DNA of 49,339 nt from Thermoplasmatales archaeon. Lineage in GTDB: Archaea > Thermoplasmatota > Thermoplasmata > Methanomassiliicoccales > Methanomethylophilaceae. Positions 1 to 7,437 of this stretch are shown here, piece after piece (within the stretch, counting starts at the first letter, position 1; each line of letters begins with the position of its first letter). The notes under the pieces were generated by a model. That model was given only the letters and a program-made list of their open reading frames with translations, had not been told where the DNA came from and did not search any database. Position numbers and translations under genes: made by a program. Location: positions 1-49,339 of the forward strand of contig JAAYZC010000052.1 of assembly GCA_012515075.1 (NCBI GenBank), given 5' to 3'.

Positions 1-1
1 G

Positions 2-703
2 TACGAGTACGGCCAGACCCCCGAGTTCGGCGGATCCACCGACAAGGCCGCCACCGCCCAGTACACCTACGCCTTCACCGGCTGGGACCCCGAGGTCTCC
101 CAGGTCACCGGCGACGCCGCCTACACGGCACAGTACTCCTCGACGGTCAACGTCTACACCGTGACCTGGAACGTCGACGGCACGGCTTCGATCTCCAGAG
201 TGGCATACGGGGAGATGCCTGCATACGGGGGAACGCCTGAAAAGGCCCAGGATCACATGTACACCTACACCTTCGCCGGCTGGTCTCCGGAGCGGTCCGC
301 CGTCTCCGGTCCCGCCACCTACGTGGCTGTGTTCGATGCCGAGCCCCGTTCCTACAACGTCACTCTGGTGACCAACGGAGGAACCGTGGGTTCCGGAGCG
401 GTGACGACCTACACCTACGGAACGGGAGTCCAGCTGCCTTCCGACGTCATCAGGGACGGATACGCCTTCGCCGGCTGGTACGCCAGCGCCTCTCTGACGG
501 GTTCCGAGGTGAACTCGATATCAGAGTCCGAGTTCGGCGACAGGACATACTACGCCGCATGGGTGGCCGACTCTGGCGGGGATACACCCCCCGCATCCAC
601 AGGAGACAACGACCTGGGAAGATACGTGGGTCTGGTCCTCAGAGCCCTGCTGGTCATCTTCGCGGTGTTCGGTGTGGGCTACCTCATATACAGGTTCAGG
701 TGA
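2..703 (+). CDS. InlB B-repeat (Listeria/Bacteroides repeat) surface protein, 3' part
   Basis: Reading frame open from the left edge of the window, so the start lies outside. The visible 233 residues carry at least three copies of a tandem module of the type YTVTW...YG..P.Y.G.P.KA....YTYTFAGW.P....V.G.ATY.A.Y, the InlB B-repeat / Listeria-Bacteroides repeat family, in which FAGW-type motifs recur. A final membrane helix (about 21 residues beginning at VGLVLRALL) followed by YRFR should anchor the protein with the repeats outside the cell. Such repeat proteins are adhesin-like and are common in gut archaea. Partner and ligand are unknown. It converges on rsmA with 27 nt between the stops. Confidence 0.85.
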   Translation, partial: YEYGQTPEFGGSTDKAATAQYTYAFTGWDPEVSQVTGDAAYTAQYSSTVNVYTVTWNVDGTASISRVAYGEMPAYGGTPEKAQDHMYTYTFAGWSPERSAVSGPATYVAVFDAEPRSYNVTLVTNGGTVGSGAVTTYTYGTGVQLPSDVIRDGYAFAGWYASASLTGSEVNSISESEFGDRTYYAAWVADSGGDTPPASTGDNDLGRYVGLVLRALLVIFAVFGVGYLIYRFR

Positions 704-730
704 AGGAAGCGGATGAAGGGGGAGCGCCCG

Positions 731-1522
731 TCATTCCTTCGACCGAAGGAAGACGGCGTCGGCGAGCTCTCCGATCTCGGCGGGCCGGAGCATCTCTATC
801 CTCTCATCGGCGTAAGGCAGACCCTCTGCACGGGACACGAGACCCGCGGTCCTGAGAGACGTGCCTATCTTCTTCCTCCTGTGGTTGAATGCGGCCTCGG
901 TGACCCGGAAGAAGGTGTCCTCGTCAAGAATATCGAAGGGCGCAGGACGGGGGACGATCTCCACAAGGGCGGAGTCGACCTTCGGCCTGGGCTTGAACCT
1001 GGATGCGGGAACCGTCTCGAGTATCCTGCATTCGGCCCTGTAGAACAGGTTGACGGTCAGTCGGGAGTACTCGGGACTGCCCACGTCGGCGTTCATCCTC
1101 TCGGCGAACTCCTTCTGCACCATGACGACCGCTTTCCTGAAATCGCATCCCAGGAGTTTGAAGATGATCGGCGTCGAAACGCTGTACGGAAGGTTGCTGA
1201 CGAAGACATCGAAGGGGGGGAAAGGGATCCTGACGGCATCTCCGCGTATCAGCTTCAGGCGGTCCCCGTAACGTCCCTCTATGAACTCGGCGAGGGTGTC
1301 GTCGAGCTCTATGCAGGCGAGGTCATCCGAGGCCTCCAGGAGCCTTTCCGTGAGGATGCCCAGCCCTGGTCCGACCTCGAGGACCCTGTCGCCCTTCTCT
1401 ATCTCCGCGAAGGCCACGTGCCGGTCGGCAACGCGTGTGTCGGTCAGGAAGTTCTGGCCTTTGCTCCTTTTCGGAACTATGCCCGTCTCGGACATGAGTC
1501 TCGAGGTCTCGCCGCGGCTCAT
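731..1522 (-). CDS. rsmA: Ribosomal RNA adenine dimethylase RsmA/KsgA/Dim1
   Basis: 263-residue SAM-dependent enzyme that dimethylates the two adjacent adenines in the 3' terminal hairpin of 16S rRNA, a late step of small-subunit maturation. Visible motifs: QNFL at residues 23-26, SAM loop EVGPGLG at 49-55, and the catalytic NLPY at 110-113 followed by SVSTPI. Length is normal for the archaeal family. The start codon overlaps the DUF655 stop as ATGA (1519-1522). It is the last gene of the operon that also carries Rio1 and a Dim2-like KH protein, whose eukaryotic counterparts act in the same maturation step. Confidence 0.96.
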   Translation of the reverse strand: MSRGETSRLMSETGIVPKRSKGQNFLTDTRVADRHVAFAEIEKGDRVLEVGPGLGILTERLLEASDDLACIELDDTLAEFIEGRYGDRLKLIRGDAVRIPFPPFDVFVSNLPYSVSTPIIFKLLGCDFRKAVVMVQKEFAERMNADVGSPEYSRLTVNLFYRAECRILETVPASRFKPRPKVDSALVEIVPRPAPFDILDEDTFFRVTEAAFNHRRKKIGTSLRTAGLVSRAEGLPYADERIEMLRPAEIGELADAVFLRSKE

Positions 1523-2070
1523 CTCGACACGAAAATGTAGTGCTTCCTATCGGGATCGGTGATCTCGAGCACTATGCGCGCGGCTATGAGCTTCTCGGGG
1601 GTCTTAAGGACGGGCACCCTCCTTGTCAGATCGGCGAAGTCCTTGAATTCGCCCTTCTTCCTCTCCTCGATGATGGCGCTCATGGTCTTCTTGCCGAGTC
1701 CCGGGAGCTCTTCCAGCAGGTGCTTGCGCACGGAGATGGGCTGGGCCTCGTTGTAGAACCTGACGAACCTGTCCTGATGGGCCATGACGATGTCCACCGC
1801 CACGTATTCCAGTTCGGCGAGGGCCGAGTTGGTCAGATCGCCGGGGCCGACGCGTCTCTTGACATGGTCTATCTGCAGGCGCTTGGCGGGATCCTTGCCT
1901 ATGTACGTGCGGTCGCCTATGTTGATGACGGCATTGGTTTTAGGTACCAGTTCGAAGAGCTTGAACTCCTCCTCCCCCACTGCGTAGCAGAGAGGTTCCC
2001 TCTTTCCGAAACTGCCTCCCCCGGGCATGCCCTGAGGTAAATAATCTAGAATATACGCGTACTCCTCCAC
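1519..2070 (-). CDS. DUF655 family archaeal protein (helix-hairpin-helix)
   Basis: Archaeal DUF655 protein of about 183 residues. The N-terminal EEYAYILDYLPQG and a C-terminal helix-hairpin-helix segment (LPGLGKKTMSAII) point to nucleic-acid binding. The middle part resembles a small OB-like domain. The gene is normally found next to rpoF and rsmA in Euryarchaeota, as here. Start choice: the GTG at 2076 sits inside the Shine-Dalgarno GGAGGTG, so the GTG at 2070, 5 nt after that site, is preferred. Function is not established; the neighbourhood suggests rRNA or tRNA work. Confidence 0.85.
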   Translation of the reverse strand: MEEYAYILDYLPQGMPGGGSFGKREPLCYAVGEEEFKLFELVPKTNAVINIGDRTYIGKDPAKRLQIDHVKRRVGPGDLTNSALAELEYVAVDIVMAHQDRFVRFYNEAQPISVRKHLLEELPGLGKKTMSAIIEERKKGEFKDFADLTRRVPVLKTPEKLIAARIVLEITDPDRKHYIFVSR

Positions 2071-2092
2071 AGTCACACCTCCGGGCCGAAGC

Positions 2093-2410
2093 TCAGATGT
2101 ACTTACCGACTATTTGGATTATCTGTTCGACCTTGGCCGGTTCGAGGTTCAGCCTCTCCTTGGCGAGGATCGCACGGATGTCCTCGGGGTACTGAGGAAG
2201 GAGGTCCGCTATCTTGTATGCGACGGCATCCGTTATGTCGGGGGAGACCTTGACCTCTTTGGCCAAGGCCTCTGCATCCTCGACGGAGAGCGCGCATACT
2301 GCCTGGGCGTGGTCCCTGGAGGCCTTCTGGGTGACTAGGAGTTCCCTCTTCTCGCCTTCTGCGGTGAGGAGGTCTCTGACCTCCGCCAAACTGACGTATC
2401 TCTCGGACAT
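2093..2410 (-). CDS. rpoF: DNA-directed RNA polymerase subunit F (Rpb4-like)
   Basis: 105-residue archaeal RpoF. It forms the RNA polymerase stalk with RpoE (Rpb7) and contributes to open complex formation, RNA binding and termination. Recognised by overall sequence (N-terminal V.LAEV.DLL followed by the HRDC-like C-terminal part with LLPQYPEDIRAILAKER) and by its standard place between L21e and DUF655. It follows L21e by 27 nt and precedes DUF655 by 22 nt. Length is normal. Confidence 0.95.
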   Translation of the reverse strand: MSERYVSLAEVRDLLTAEGEKRELLVTQKASRDHAQAVCALSVEDAEALAKEVKVSPDITDAVAYKIADLLPQYPEDIRAILAKERLNLEPAKVEQIIQIVGKYI

Positions 2411-2437
2411 ATGCGCTCACTCTCCAATGTTATGGTT

Positions 2438-2731
2438 TCAGCTGTTGTTCTTCACGAGGTGCTCGGGGCGGGCCACGACCATCTTGGTCTTGTTACCGTC
2501 CTTGACGCTTACCTCGAAGGCCGTGCCCCTTCTTCCCACGACGACTCCCGTGAGTCCGTGGAACCTGGAGAACGGCATCCCCTTGTGTTCGCTGGGGTCG
2601 ATTATTATGTTGACCTTCTCACCGGACTCGAATTCCTGGAGCCCTTTGGTTATGGGAGAGAGGCCGCGTGCCCTGGGTTTCTTCTTCAGGACGTTACGCG
2701 TCTTTGTTCTGGTTCCTCTGGATGCCTGCAT
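2438..2731 (-). CDS. rpl21e: 50S ribosomal protein L21e
   Basis: 97-residue basic protein of the large ribosomal subunit, found only in archaea and eukaryotes. The N-terminal ASRGTRTKTRNVLKKKPR and the central FHGLTGVVVGRRGTAFEV are typical of L21e. Follows Pus10 by 2 nt on the minus strand, so the two are co-transcribed and probably translationally coupled. No oddity in length or sequence. Confidence 0.97.
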   Translation of the reverse strand: MQASRGTRTKTRNVLKKKPRARGLSPITKGLQEFESGEKVNIIIDPSEHKGMPFSRFHGLTGVVVGRRGTAFEVSVKDGNKTKMVVARPEHLVKNNS

Positions 2732-2733
2732 TG

Positions 2734-3969
2734 TTAATCCCTCATTGGTTCTCGGTCGTTTATCGCCAAGACGTCAAGGACCTCCACACGGCACTGCATG
2801 CCGAGGGCCTCGGAGAAATTCGGTACGCTGCGGCCGTCATCGCCGGATACGAACTCCTTAACATATGTTCCGGATTCCGTCTCCAACGTGAGTTCGAAGG
2901 TATCGTCCTCGCACGCGCCCACCTCGACCCAGAAGATCCTCCTCTTCCTAACCAGGTCCGCACGGCGGTGCTCGACCCTTTGTGGAGTCCTCTGATCGAT
3001 AGGGGTGTCCTTGAATGACAAGGCGACCTTATCTAATCTTTCTTTATTAACTTTACCCTCTGCCCTGACCCTTACGCTGTATGTCTTGGTCGGGGTGGCG
3101 GTCTTGGTCCTCTGGACCTCATCCCTCGGCACGAAGCGCAGGAAGCGGTACTGGGCGAGCTCGGATACGTTCGCCTGTCTCTCCAGCTCGTCCAGGTCGA
3201 TGTCCCTCAGGCGGGGGGAGGAGATCTCCAGCACGAAAGGCCGGCCGTCGCCGAGCATGCAGGCGTCTATGTCCTCGCGCCCCATGCCATGGAAGAAATG
3301 CTCCTTGCCTCCGGTCATCTCCAGGGCTATGTCTCCTATGATCTCCTGGACGGAGGTCTGGTACATCTTCCCGGTGTCCCCGCACCTGGCGCATCCGCGG
3401 CCCTTGCAGGCGCGGCAGGGCCAGATGGTCTGGGGGATCTCCCTGCTGAGTTTGTTGTAGCGTCCGGCTATGAACACCGGGGCTATGTCCAGCTCCACAT
3501 CCGCGAAGCGGGTGTCGATGCAGGCCACCACCTGCGGGCTCTTGAACTCCACCGCCCTGTGTATGAGGGGGAGGGCGAGCTTGCCTATCTCCCGGTTCAG
3601 CTCTGTCTTTATGGACTCGGGGGTTTCGAGGCCGAAGCGCTCCCATATATCCTTCTCCCTGCTGACGACCGAGGGCTCCACCCTGCAGCCCACCAGGAAG
3701 TTGTCGGACTCCACTCCGTTGACGGCGTCGGCCACAGCCTCCGCAAAGCGGGGCATCATATCGAACACGTTCTCGCAAAGCGGGCACATCTCCGGTGCTG
3801 CCGCGGCACACCCTTCCTCTTCGAGCGCCCGGCGTATCGCGGCGCCGCGGTCGTCGTTGGTCATGCCGGTGCCGACCTTTCCGAACATCCTTCCCAGGCA
3901 GTGGTCGCAGAGCCCCATGCCCGCAAGCGGGCGGGCCTTCCCTATGATATCGATGATCCAATCGTCCAT
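2734..3969 (-). CDS. pus10: tRNA pseudouridine synthase Pus10
   Basis: 411-residue archaeal Pus10, which makes pseudouridine 54 and/or 55 in the tRNA T-loop; archaea use it in place of TruB for tRNA. The N-terminal THUMP-associated zinc region has Cys pairs at residues 21/24 and 62/65, and a CRACKGRGCARC stretch lies near residue 190. The catalytic aspartate lies in REDIDACMLG (about 231-240). The GTG at 3978 is part of the Shine-Dalgarno TGAGGTG, so the ATG at 3969, 6 nt downstream, is taken as the start. Pairs with L21e as in many archaea. Confidence 0.94.
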   Translation of the reverse strand: MDDWIIDIIGKARPLAGMGLCDHCLGRMFGKVGTGMTNDDRGAAIRRALEEEGCAAAAPEMCPLCENVFDMMPRFAEAVADAVNGVESDNFLVGCRVEPSVVSREKDIWERFGLETPESIKTELNREIGKLALPLIHRAVEFKSPQVVACIDTRFADVELDIAPVFIAGRYNKLSREIPQTIWPCRACKGRGCARCGDTGKMYQTSVQEIIGDIALEMTGGKEHFFHGMGREDIDACMLGDGRPFVLEISSPRLRDIDLDELERQANVSELAQYRFLRFVPRDEVQRTKTATPTKTYSVRVRAEGKVNKERLDKVALSFKDTPIDQRTPQRVEHRRADLVRKRRIFWVEVGACEDDTFELTLETESGTYVKEFVSGDDGRSVPNFSEALGMQCRVEVLDVLAINDREPMRD

Positions 3970-3979
3970 GTTAAGCACC

Positions 3980-4525
3980 TCAGAGGTCGAAACCCATCTC
4001 CGCTATCCTCAGCTTGGGGCGTTGGCTCTCCAGATAGTGGTACACGGTGGAGTGCTCGCTGCCGTTCAGTATGAGCTCTATGGCGTGCTTGGCCACGGGC
4101 AGGCTGACGGAGTTCCCGATCAGGGCCACGGTGTTCCCGTAGACCGTCATACTGCACCTGGTCAGTTCCTCTATTATGGAGCGGGTCTTCCCGTCCTTGC
4201 CTATCAGACGGCCCCTTATCCTGGTCAGCTGGTTGCTCCGGTCTCCCACGAACTCCTTCAGGTCCACGACCTCGAGGTATTCGTCGTCCTCGAAAAGACG
4301 GCAGGCCTTGTCGGGGGAGAACCCCCGCCCCACTGCCTTTACCACGTCCATTATCTTGAGTGCCATGAGCGGGTCCGTGCCGTTGGCCTCGTCATGCATG
4401 ACCACCTCTCCTTCGGTGTCTATATCCAATTTGATGCCGGATATCTTCTGGAGCATCTTCTTGGTCTCTCCCTTGACGCCTATCAGCGTGCCGACCCTGT
4501 CCTGGGGTATCCTTATGGACCTCAT
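3980..4525 (-). CDS. KH-domain RNA-binding protein, Dim2/Pno1-like
   Basis: 181 residues with two KH folds. The first has the loop IGVKGE (residues 15-20), the second IGKDGKT in GRLIGKDGKTRSIIEE. This is the archaeal Pno1/Dim2-like family, which binds the 3' region of 16S rRNA during small-subunit maturation. The start overlaps the rio1 stop as ATGA (4522-4525), and the stop is 10 nt before pus10. The arrangement Rio1-Dim2 with RsmA in the same operon fits a shared role at the 3' end of 16S rRNA. Confidence 0.92.
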   Translation of the reverse strand: MRSIRIPQDRVGTLIGVKGETKKMLQKISGIKLDIDTEGEVVMHDEANGTDPLMALKIMDVVKAVGRGFSPDKACRLFEDDEYLEVVDLKEFVGDRSNQLTRIRGRLIGKDGKTRSIIEELTRCSMTVYGNTVALIGNSVSLPVAKHAIELILNGSEHSTVYHYLESQRPKLRIAEMGFDL

Positions 4526-5322
4526 TCCTCATCCTCTCCGTCATCGTCGTCGCTGCCGTTTATCGTCTCTTCCAGGACCTTGGCGGCATCTATAATTTCC
4601 GCTCCTCTGTTTCCGAAGAAACGGTTCACGTTCCTTATGTCCCTCTCAAGGAGGTCCCTGGCGTTGTGGAAGTCCGCGGTCATGGCCTGTCCGCAGTCTA
4701 TAAGCACGGGTTGGCCGTCCTGGACCAGCACGTTGTACTCGCTCAGGTCCCCATGCACCAGGTGGGCGTCCCTGTAGCCGTCTATTATGAAGGAAAGGAC
4801 CTCGTCGTACATGTCCGTCGGGTCCTCCAGGATCACGTCCTTCAACTGGGGGGACGGGCCGTTATCGTCCCCTATGAACTCCATCAGCAGGCAGTTCTTG
4901 TCGAAGGCTATGGGTTCGGGCACAGGTATGTCGGCCTCGAAGTATCTCTGCAGGTTCCTGTACTCCTTGTTGGTCCAGGCGTATATCATCTTCCTGCGGT
5001 TTCCCGTGACGCCTTTGAATCTCGGATCGCCCTCTATGTATCCGGAGATCCTCTTGAATGTGGAGGTGGAGGTCCTGAAGATCTTCAGGGCCAGGCCCTC
5101 CCCGTCCTCGTCCGTGGCGTAGAAGACGTTCCCCTCCTTGCCGGTGGATATGGGGTAGTGGACGGATTCTATAAGCCCTCCCGTCATCATGTCGTATATG
5201 ACGAGCAGGGTCTGTTTGTCGAACACCTCGCCTTCCGTCTGGCGCTCGTCGCCGGTGCGGTCGGTCTTGAGAGCGTCCACGCGCCTCTCCAGATAGGAGT
5301 AGACCTCATCGTACGAAGCCAT
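4522..5322 (-). CDS. rio1: Serine/threonine protein kinase Rio1
   Basis: 266-residue atypical RIO kinase/ATPase that acts in late small-subunit ribosome maturation. ATP loop STGKEGNVF near residues 59-67, lysine in ALKIFR, catalytic loop HGDLSEYN and metal-binding IDCGQ (family usually ID[VF]SQ or similar). The C-terminus is strongly acidic (SDDDDGEDEE). Length matches archaeal Rio1. It lies 15 nt after aIF1A and overlaps the KH gene by 4 nt, as in many archaeal genomes. Confidence 0.96.
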   Translation of the reverse strand: MASYDEVYSYLERRVDALKTDRTGDERQTEGEVFDKQTLLVIYDMMTGGLIESVHYPISTGKEGNVFYATDEDGEGLALKIFRTSTSTFKRISGYIEGDPRFKGVTGNRRKMIYAWTNKEYRNLQRYFEADIPVPEPIAFDKNCLLMEFIGDDNGPSPQLKDVILEDPTDMYDEVLSFIIDGYRDAHLVHGDLSEYNVLVQDGQPVLIDCGQAMTADFHNARDLLERDIRNVNRFFGNRGAEIIDAAKVLEETINGSDDDDGEDEE

Positions 5323-5337
5323 GTGCTCTCTGCCTGC

Positions 5338-5667
5338 TCAGAATATGTCCAGGTTCTTGGGCACCCTGTTCCTCTTGCTGAGGTTGACCGCCTGGGTCTT
5401 GGTGTACCTGAACCTTACGTCGCATTTGTCGGGCTGGAAGTCCCATATGGAGATGATCAGGAGGTCCCCCTCCCTTATCCACATCCTCTTCTTGATCTTG
5501 CCGGGGATGCGTCCCATGCGGGAGACACCGTCCTCGCACATCACTTTTATCTTGGAGGCTCCGAGCAGCTGATCAGCTATCCCGAACATCTCTCCTTCCT
5601 TTATGTTGGGGAGGCGTACGCGTGTTACGTCCTCCTCCATACTCTCGAATGGCTGACCGTCTGTCAT
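5338..5667 (-). CDS. eif1A: Translation initiation factor aIF-1A
   Basis: 109-residue OB-fold initiation factor, homologue of eIF1A and IF1, which binds the A site of the small subunit and supports scanning or start selection. Core signature RVRLPNIKEGEMFGIADQ, then MGRIPGKIKKRMWIREGDLL. The frame is open up to 5730, but the ATG at 5667 gives the family length and follows a GGGAG site with 7 nt spacing. The upstream codons overlap the promoter. First gene of the eight-gene translation operon. Confidence 0.95.
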   Translation of the reverse strand: MTDGQPFESMEEDVTRVRLPNIKEGEMFGIADQLLGASKIKVMCEDGVSRMGRIPGKIKKRMWIREGDLLIISIWDFQPDKCDVRFRYTKTQAVNLSKRNRVPKNLDIF

Positions 5668-5706
5668 GATTCTGCTCCCTGTGCCCCTCCAATGGAACAA
5701 CCCTGG

Positions 5707-5715
5707 TATTAATAG
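5707..5715 (-). promoter_or_regulatory. TATA box for the aIF1A-rsmA operon
   Basis: Minus-strand CTATTAATA preceded by AAA lies 44 nt upstream of the aIF1A start. A transcript beginning about 27 nt downstream would have a 15-20 nt leader that includes the GGGAG ribosome site. Confidence 0.5.
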
Positions 5716-5737
5716 TTTCCCTTGTTCCATTATGGAT

Positions 5738-5755
5738 GCGGCCGACAGGGGCCGC
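5738..5755 (-). terminator. Hairpin between tRNA-Glu and aIF1A
   Basis: Perfect 6-bp stem GCGGCC/GGCCGC with a 6-nt loop, 28 nt past the tRNA-Glu 3' end. It could end or help process the tRNA transcript. It has no clear T tract, so the assignment is weak. Confidence 0.25.
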
Positions 5756-5782
5756 CAGCGGCGGGATGTGATTGGAAAGGAG

Positions 5783-5855
5783 TGCTCATGCCGGGATTCG
5801 AACCCGGGTGTCGGCCTCGAAAGGGCCGAATGATTGGCCGCTACACTACATGAGC
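5783..5855 (-). tRNA. tRNA-Glu (anticodon TTC)
   Basis: Complete cloverleaf on the minus strand: acceptor GCTCATG/CATGAGC, anticodon stem CGGCC/GGCCG enclosing loop CTTTCGA (anticodon TTC), T arm CCGGG-TTCGAAT-CCCGG, discriminator A. The CCA end is not encoded. No intron. TATA box centred 30 nt upstream of the 5' end. Confidence 0.96.
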
Positions 5856-5881
5856 CTTCGGGGCATCCATACTTGATTTGG

Positions 5882-5889
5882 TTAAAATA
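5882..5889 (-). promoter_or_regulatory. TATA box for tRNA-Glu
   Basis: Minus-strand TATTTTAA preceded by AAAAC (BRE-like) and centred about 30 nt upstream of the tRNA-Glu 5' end. Confidence 0.6.
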
Positions 5890-5942
5890 GTTTTACCCTC
5901 GACGGGACCCTTCGCGCACCATCGGGGAGCAGTGATGGCATC

Positions 5943-7403
5943 TCATACCTCGTCCGAGGTCCGCCGGGGCCCGTCCTTGGCGAACAGGGATATAAGGAAC
6001 GCCAGCACGGCCATTCCCGTCGCGGCCAGGAAAGCGGGCCCGAAACCGGGGAACAGGGGGTGGACGGCCAGGGCGACTCCCGCGGCGGTTATGGAGGACA
6101 CGAACACTAGCTGCATTATGCTGACCCCCAGCGAACTGCCGGCCTGCCTGAACGTGTTGATGAGGCCCGACACCTGCCCGTCCTCCCCCTCCTTGATATG
6201 AGAGAAAGCCAGGTTGGTGGAGGCGACCAGGGCCATGCCGACCCCCACACCCATCACGAACAGCGAGGCCAGCACGAGCCAGATCTCGGAGTTCTGATCC
6301 AGGCGGCTCAGCATGAAGAAGCCCAGTGCGGCCACGAGGCATCCGGCCGATATAAGCGGCCGGTTCCTGCCCGTCCTGTCAGCCACCTTCCCCACGAAGG
6401 GGCTGACGGCCAGCATGCCCAGGGAGTTCGCTATCATTATGATTCCCACCAGGGCCACGCCGTATTCGAGCTGGGAGTATCCCATCACGTACTCCAGGTA
6501 GTAGGGGACCAGCAGATAGCTGCCCGCCATCGCCCCGAAAAGCGACAGGCAGGCCAGGTTAGCCGATATTATGCTGCGGTTCCTGATCAGGGAAGGTGGG
6601 ACTATCGGGTCCGAGGACCTCCTCTCCCATAGGAAGAGGCCCGCCGCGGCAAGAACGGTCAGGGCGACCAGGCCGATGCCGGCGGCCGAGCCCCATCCCA
6701 TGTCCCCGCCCCGGTTGAGGTAGAGTATGAACGAGAAAAGCATCACGAACAGCAGAAGGGCCCCGAAAGCATCTATGCCCTTTCTCTCCGACGGTGTCTC
6801 CACGCCGGACATGGCCCGTGAGGAGAGGAGGATGCAGAATATGCCGATGGGCACATTGATGAAGAATATGTACGACCAGTCGAAGTGTGTGAGTATGCCT
6901 CCGACGGCGGGCCCGCAGGCCGTTCCCAGGGCCGCCGCGAGGGAGACCTTGCTCATGGCCAGGCCGCGGTTCCTCTTCAGATAGGATGAGACCATGGCCA
7001 TGCTCATGCCCATGGCCATGCCGGCTCCCAGGCCCTGCACGGCCCGCATGGCGATGACGAGGCCGATGGATTTGAAGGAGGGCATCAGTCCGGTCAGCCC
7101 GATGACCAGCGAGGTGAATGTGAATATGGCTATGCCGAGGATGAAGACCCTCTTGTACCCCACGTTGGTGCCGATCTTCCCCCAGAGCATGACGAAGGAG
7201 CACACAGTCAGTGTGTAGGCGAGCAGGATCCAGGATATGGTGCCGGTGTCCGTCGAGCCGCTGCCGAAGAAGTATTCCGCCATCGAGGGCAGGGCCACGC
7301 TGACGATGGTGGCGTCCAAGGAGGTCATGAACATACCTAGGACTATGGAGGCCACGATCAGCCTCTCCTTTGAGTCGGACGCAGATTTGACATCGCTACC
7401 CAT
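5943..7403 (-). CDS. MFS multidrug exporter, DHA2 (14-helix) family
   Basis: 486-residue integral membrane transporter. The N-terminal MTSLDATIVSVALPSM is the classic DHA2/EmrB-QacA motif at the first helix, and GKIGTNVGYKRVF is the loop 2-3 motif A. About 14 hydrophobic segments can be seen, spread over the whole length. Likely a proton-coupled drug or metabolite exporter; the substrate cannot be read from sequence. No Shine-Dalgarno precedes the ATG, and a TATA box lies 30 nt upstream inside the end of the previous gene, so the mRNA is probably leaderless and separately transcribed. Confidence 0.92.
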   Translation of the reverse strand: MGSDVKSASDSKERLIVASIVLGMFMTSLDATIVSVALPSMAEYFFGSGSTDTGTISWILLAYTLTVCSFVMLWGKIGTNVGYKRVFILGIAIFTFTSLVIGLTGLMPSFKSIGLVIAMRAVQGLGAGMAMGMSMAMVSSYLKRNRGLAMSKVSLAAALGTACGPAVGGILTHFDWSYIFFINVPIGIFCILLSSRAMSGVETPSERKGIDAFGALLLFVMLFSFILYLNRGGDMGWGSAAGIGLVALTVLAAAGLFLWERRSSDPIVPPSLIRNRSIISANLACLSLFGAMAGSYLLVPYYLEYVMGYSQLEYGVALVGIIMIANSLGMLAVSPFVGKVADRTGRNRPLISAGCLVAALGFFMLSRLDQNSEIWLVLASLFVMGVGVGMALVASTNLAFSHIKEGEDGQVSGLINTFRQAGSSLGVSIMQLVFVSSITAAGVALAVHPLFPGFGPAFLAATGMAVLAFLISLFAKDGPRRTSDEV

Positions 7404-7429
7404 GATGCGACGCCGTAAGCTTTATCGGA

Positions 7430-7437
7430 TTAAAAAA
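7430..7437 (-). promoter_or_regulatory. TATA box for the MFS gene, overlapping the upstream stop codon
   Basis: Minus-strand TTTTTTAA centred about 30 nt before the MFS ATG. The same bases encode the last codon and TAA stop of the preceding HAD-like gene. Confidence 0.45.

Noticed and set aside
3289-5712. Plus-strand frames of 261-435 codons across pus10, KH and rio1
   Set aside because: Shadows of the translation operon on the minus strand; no ribosome sites or recognisable domains.
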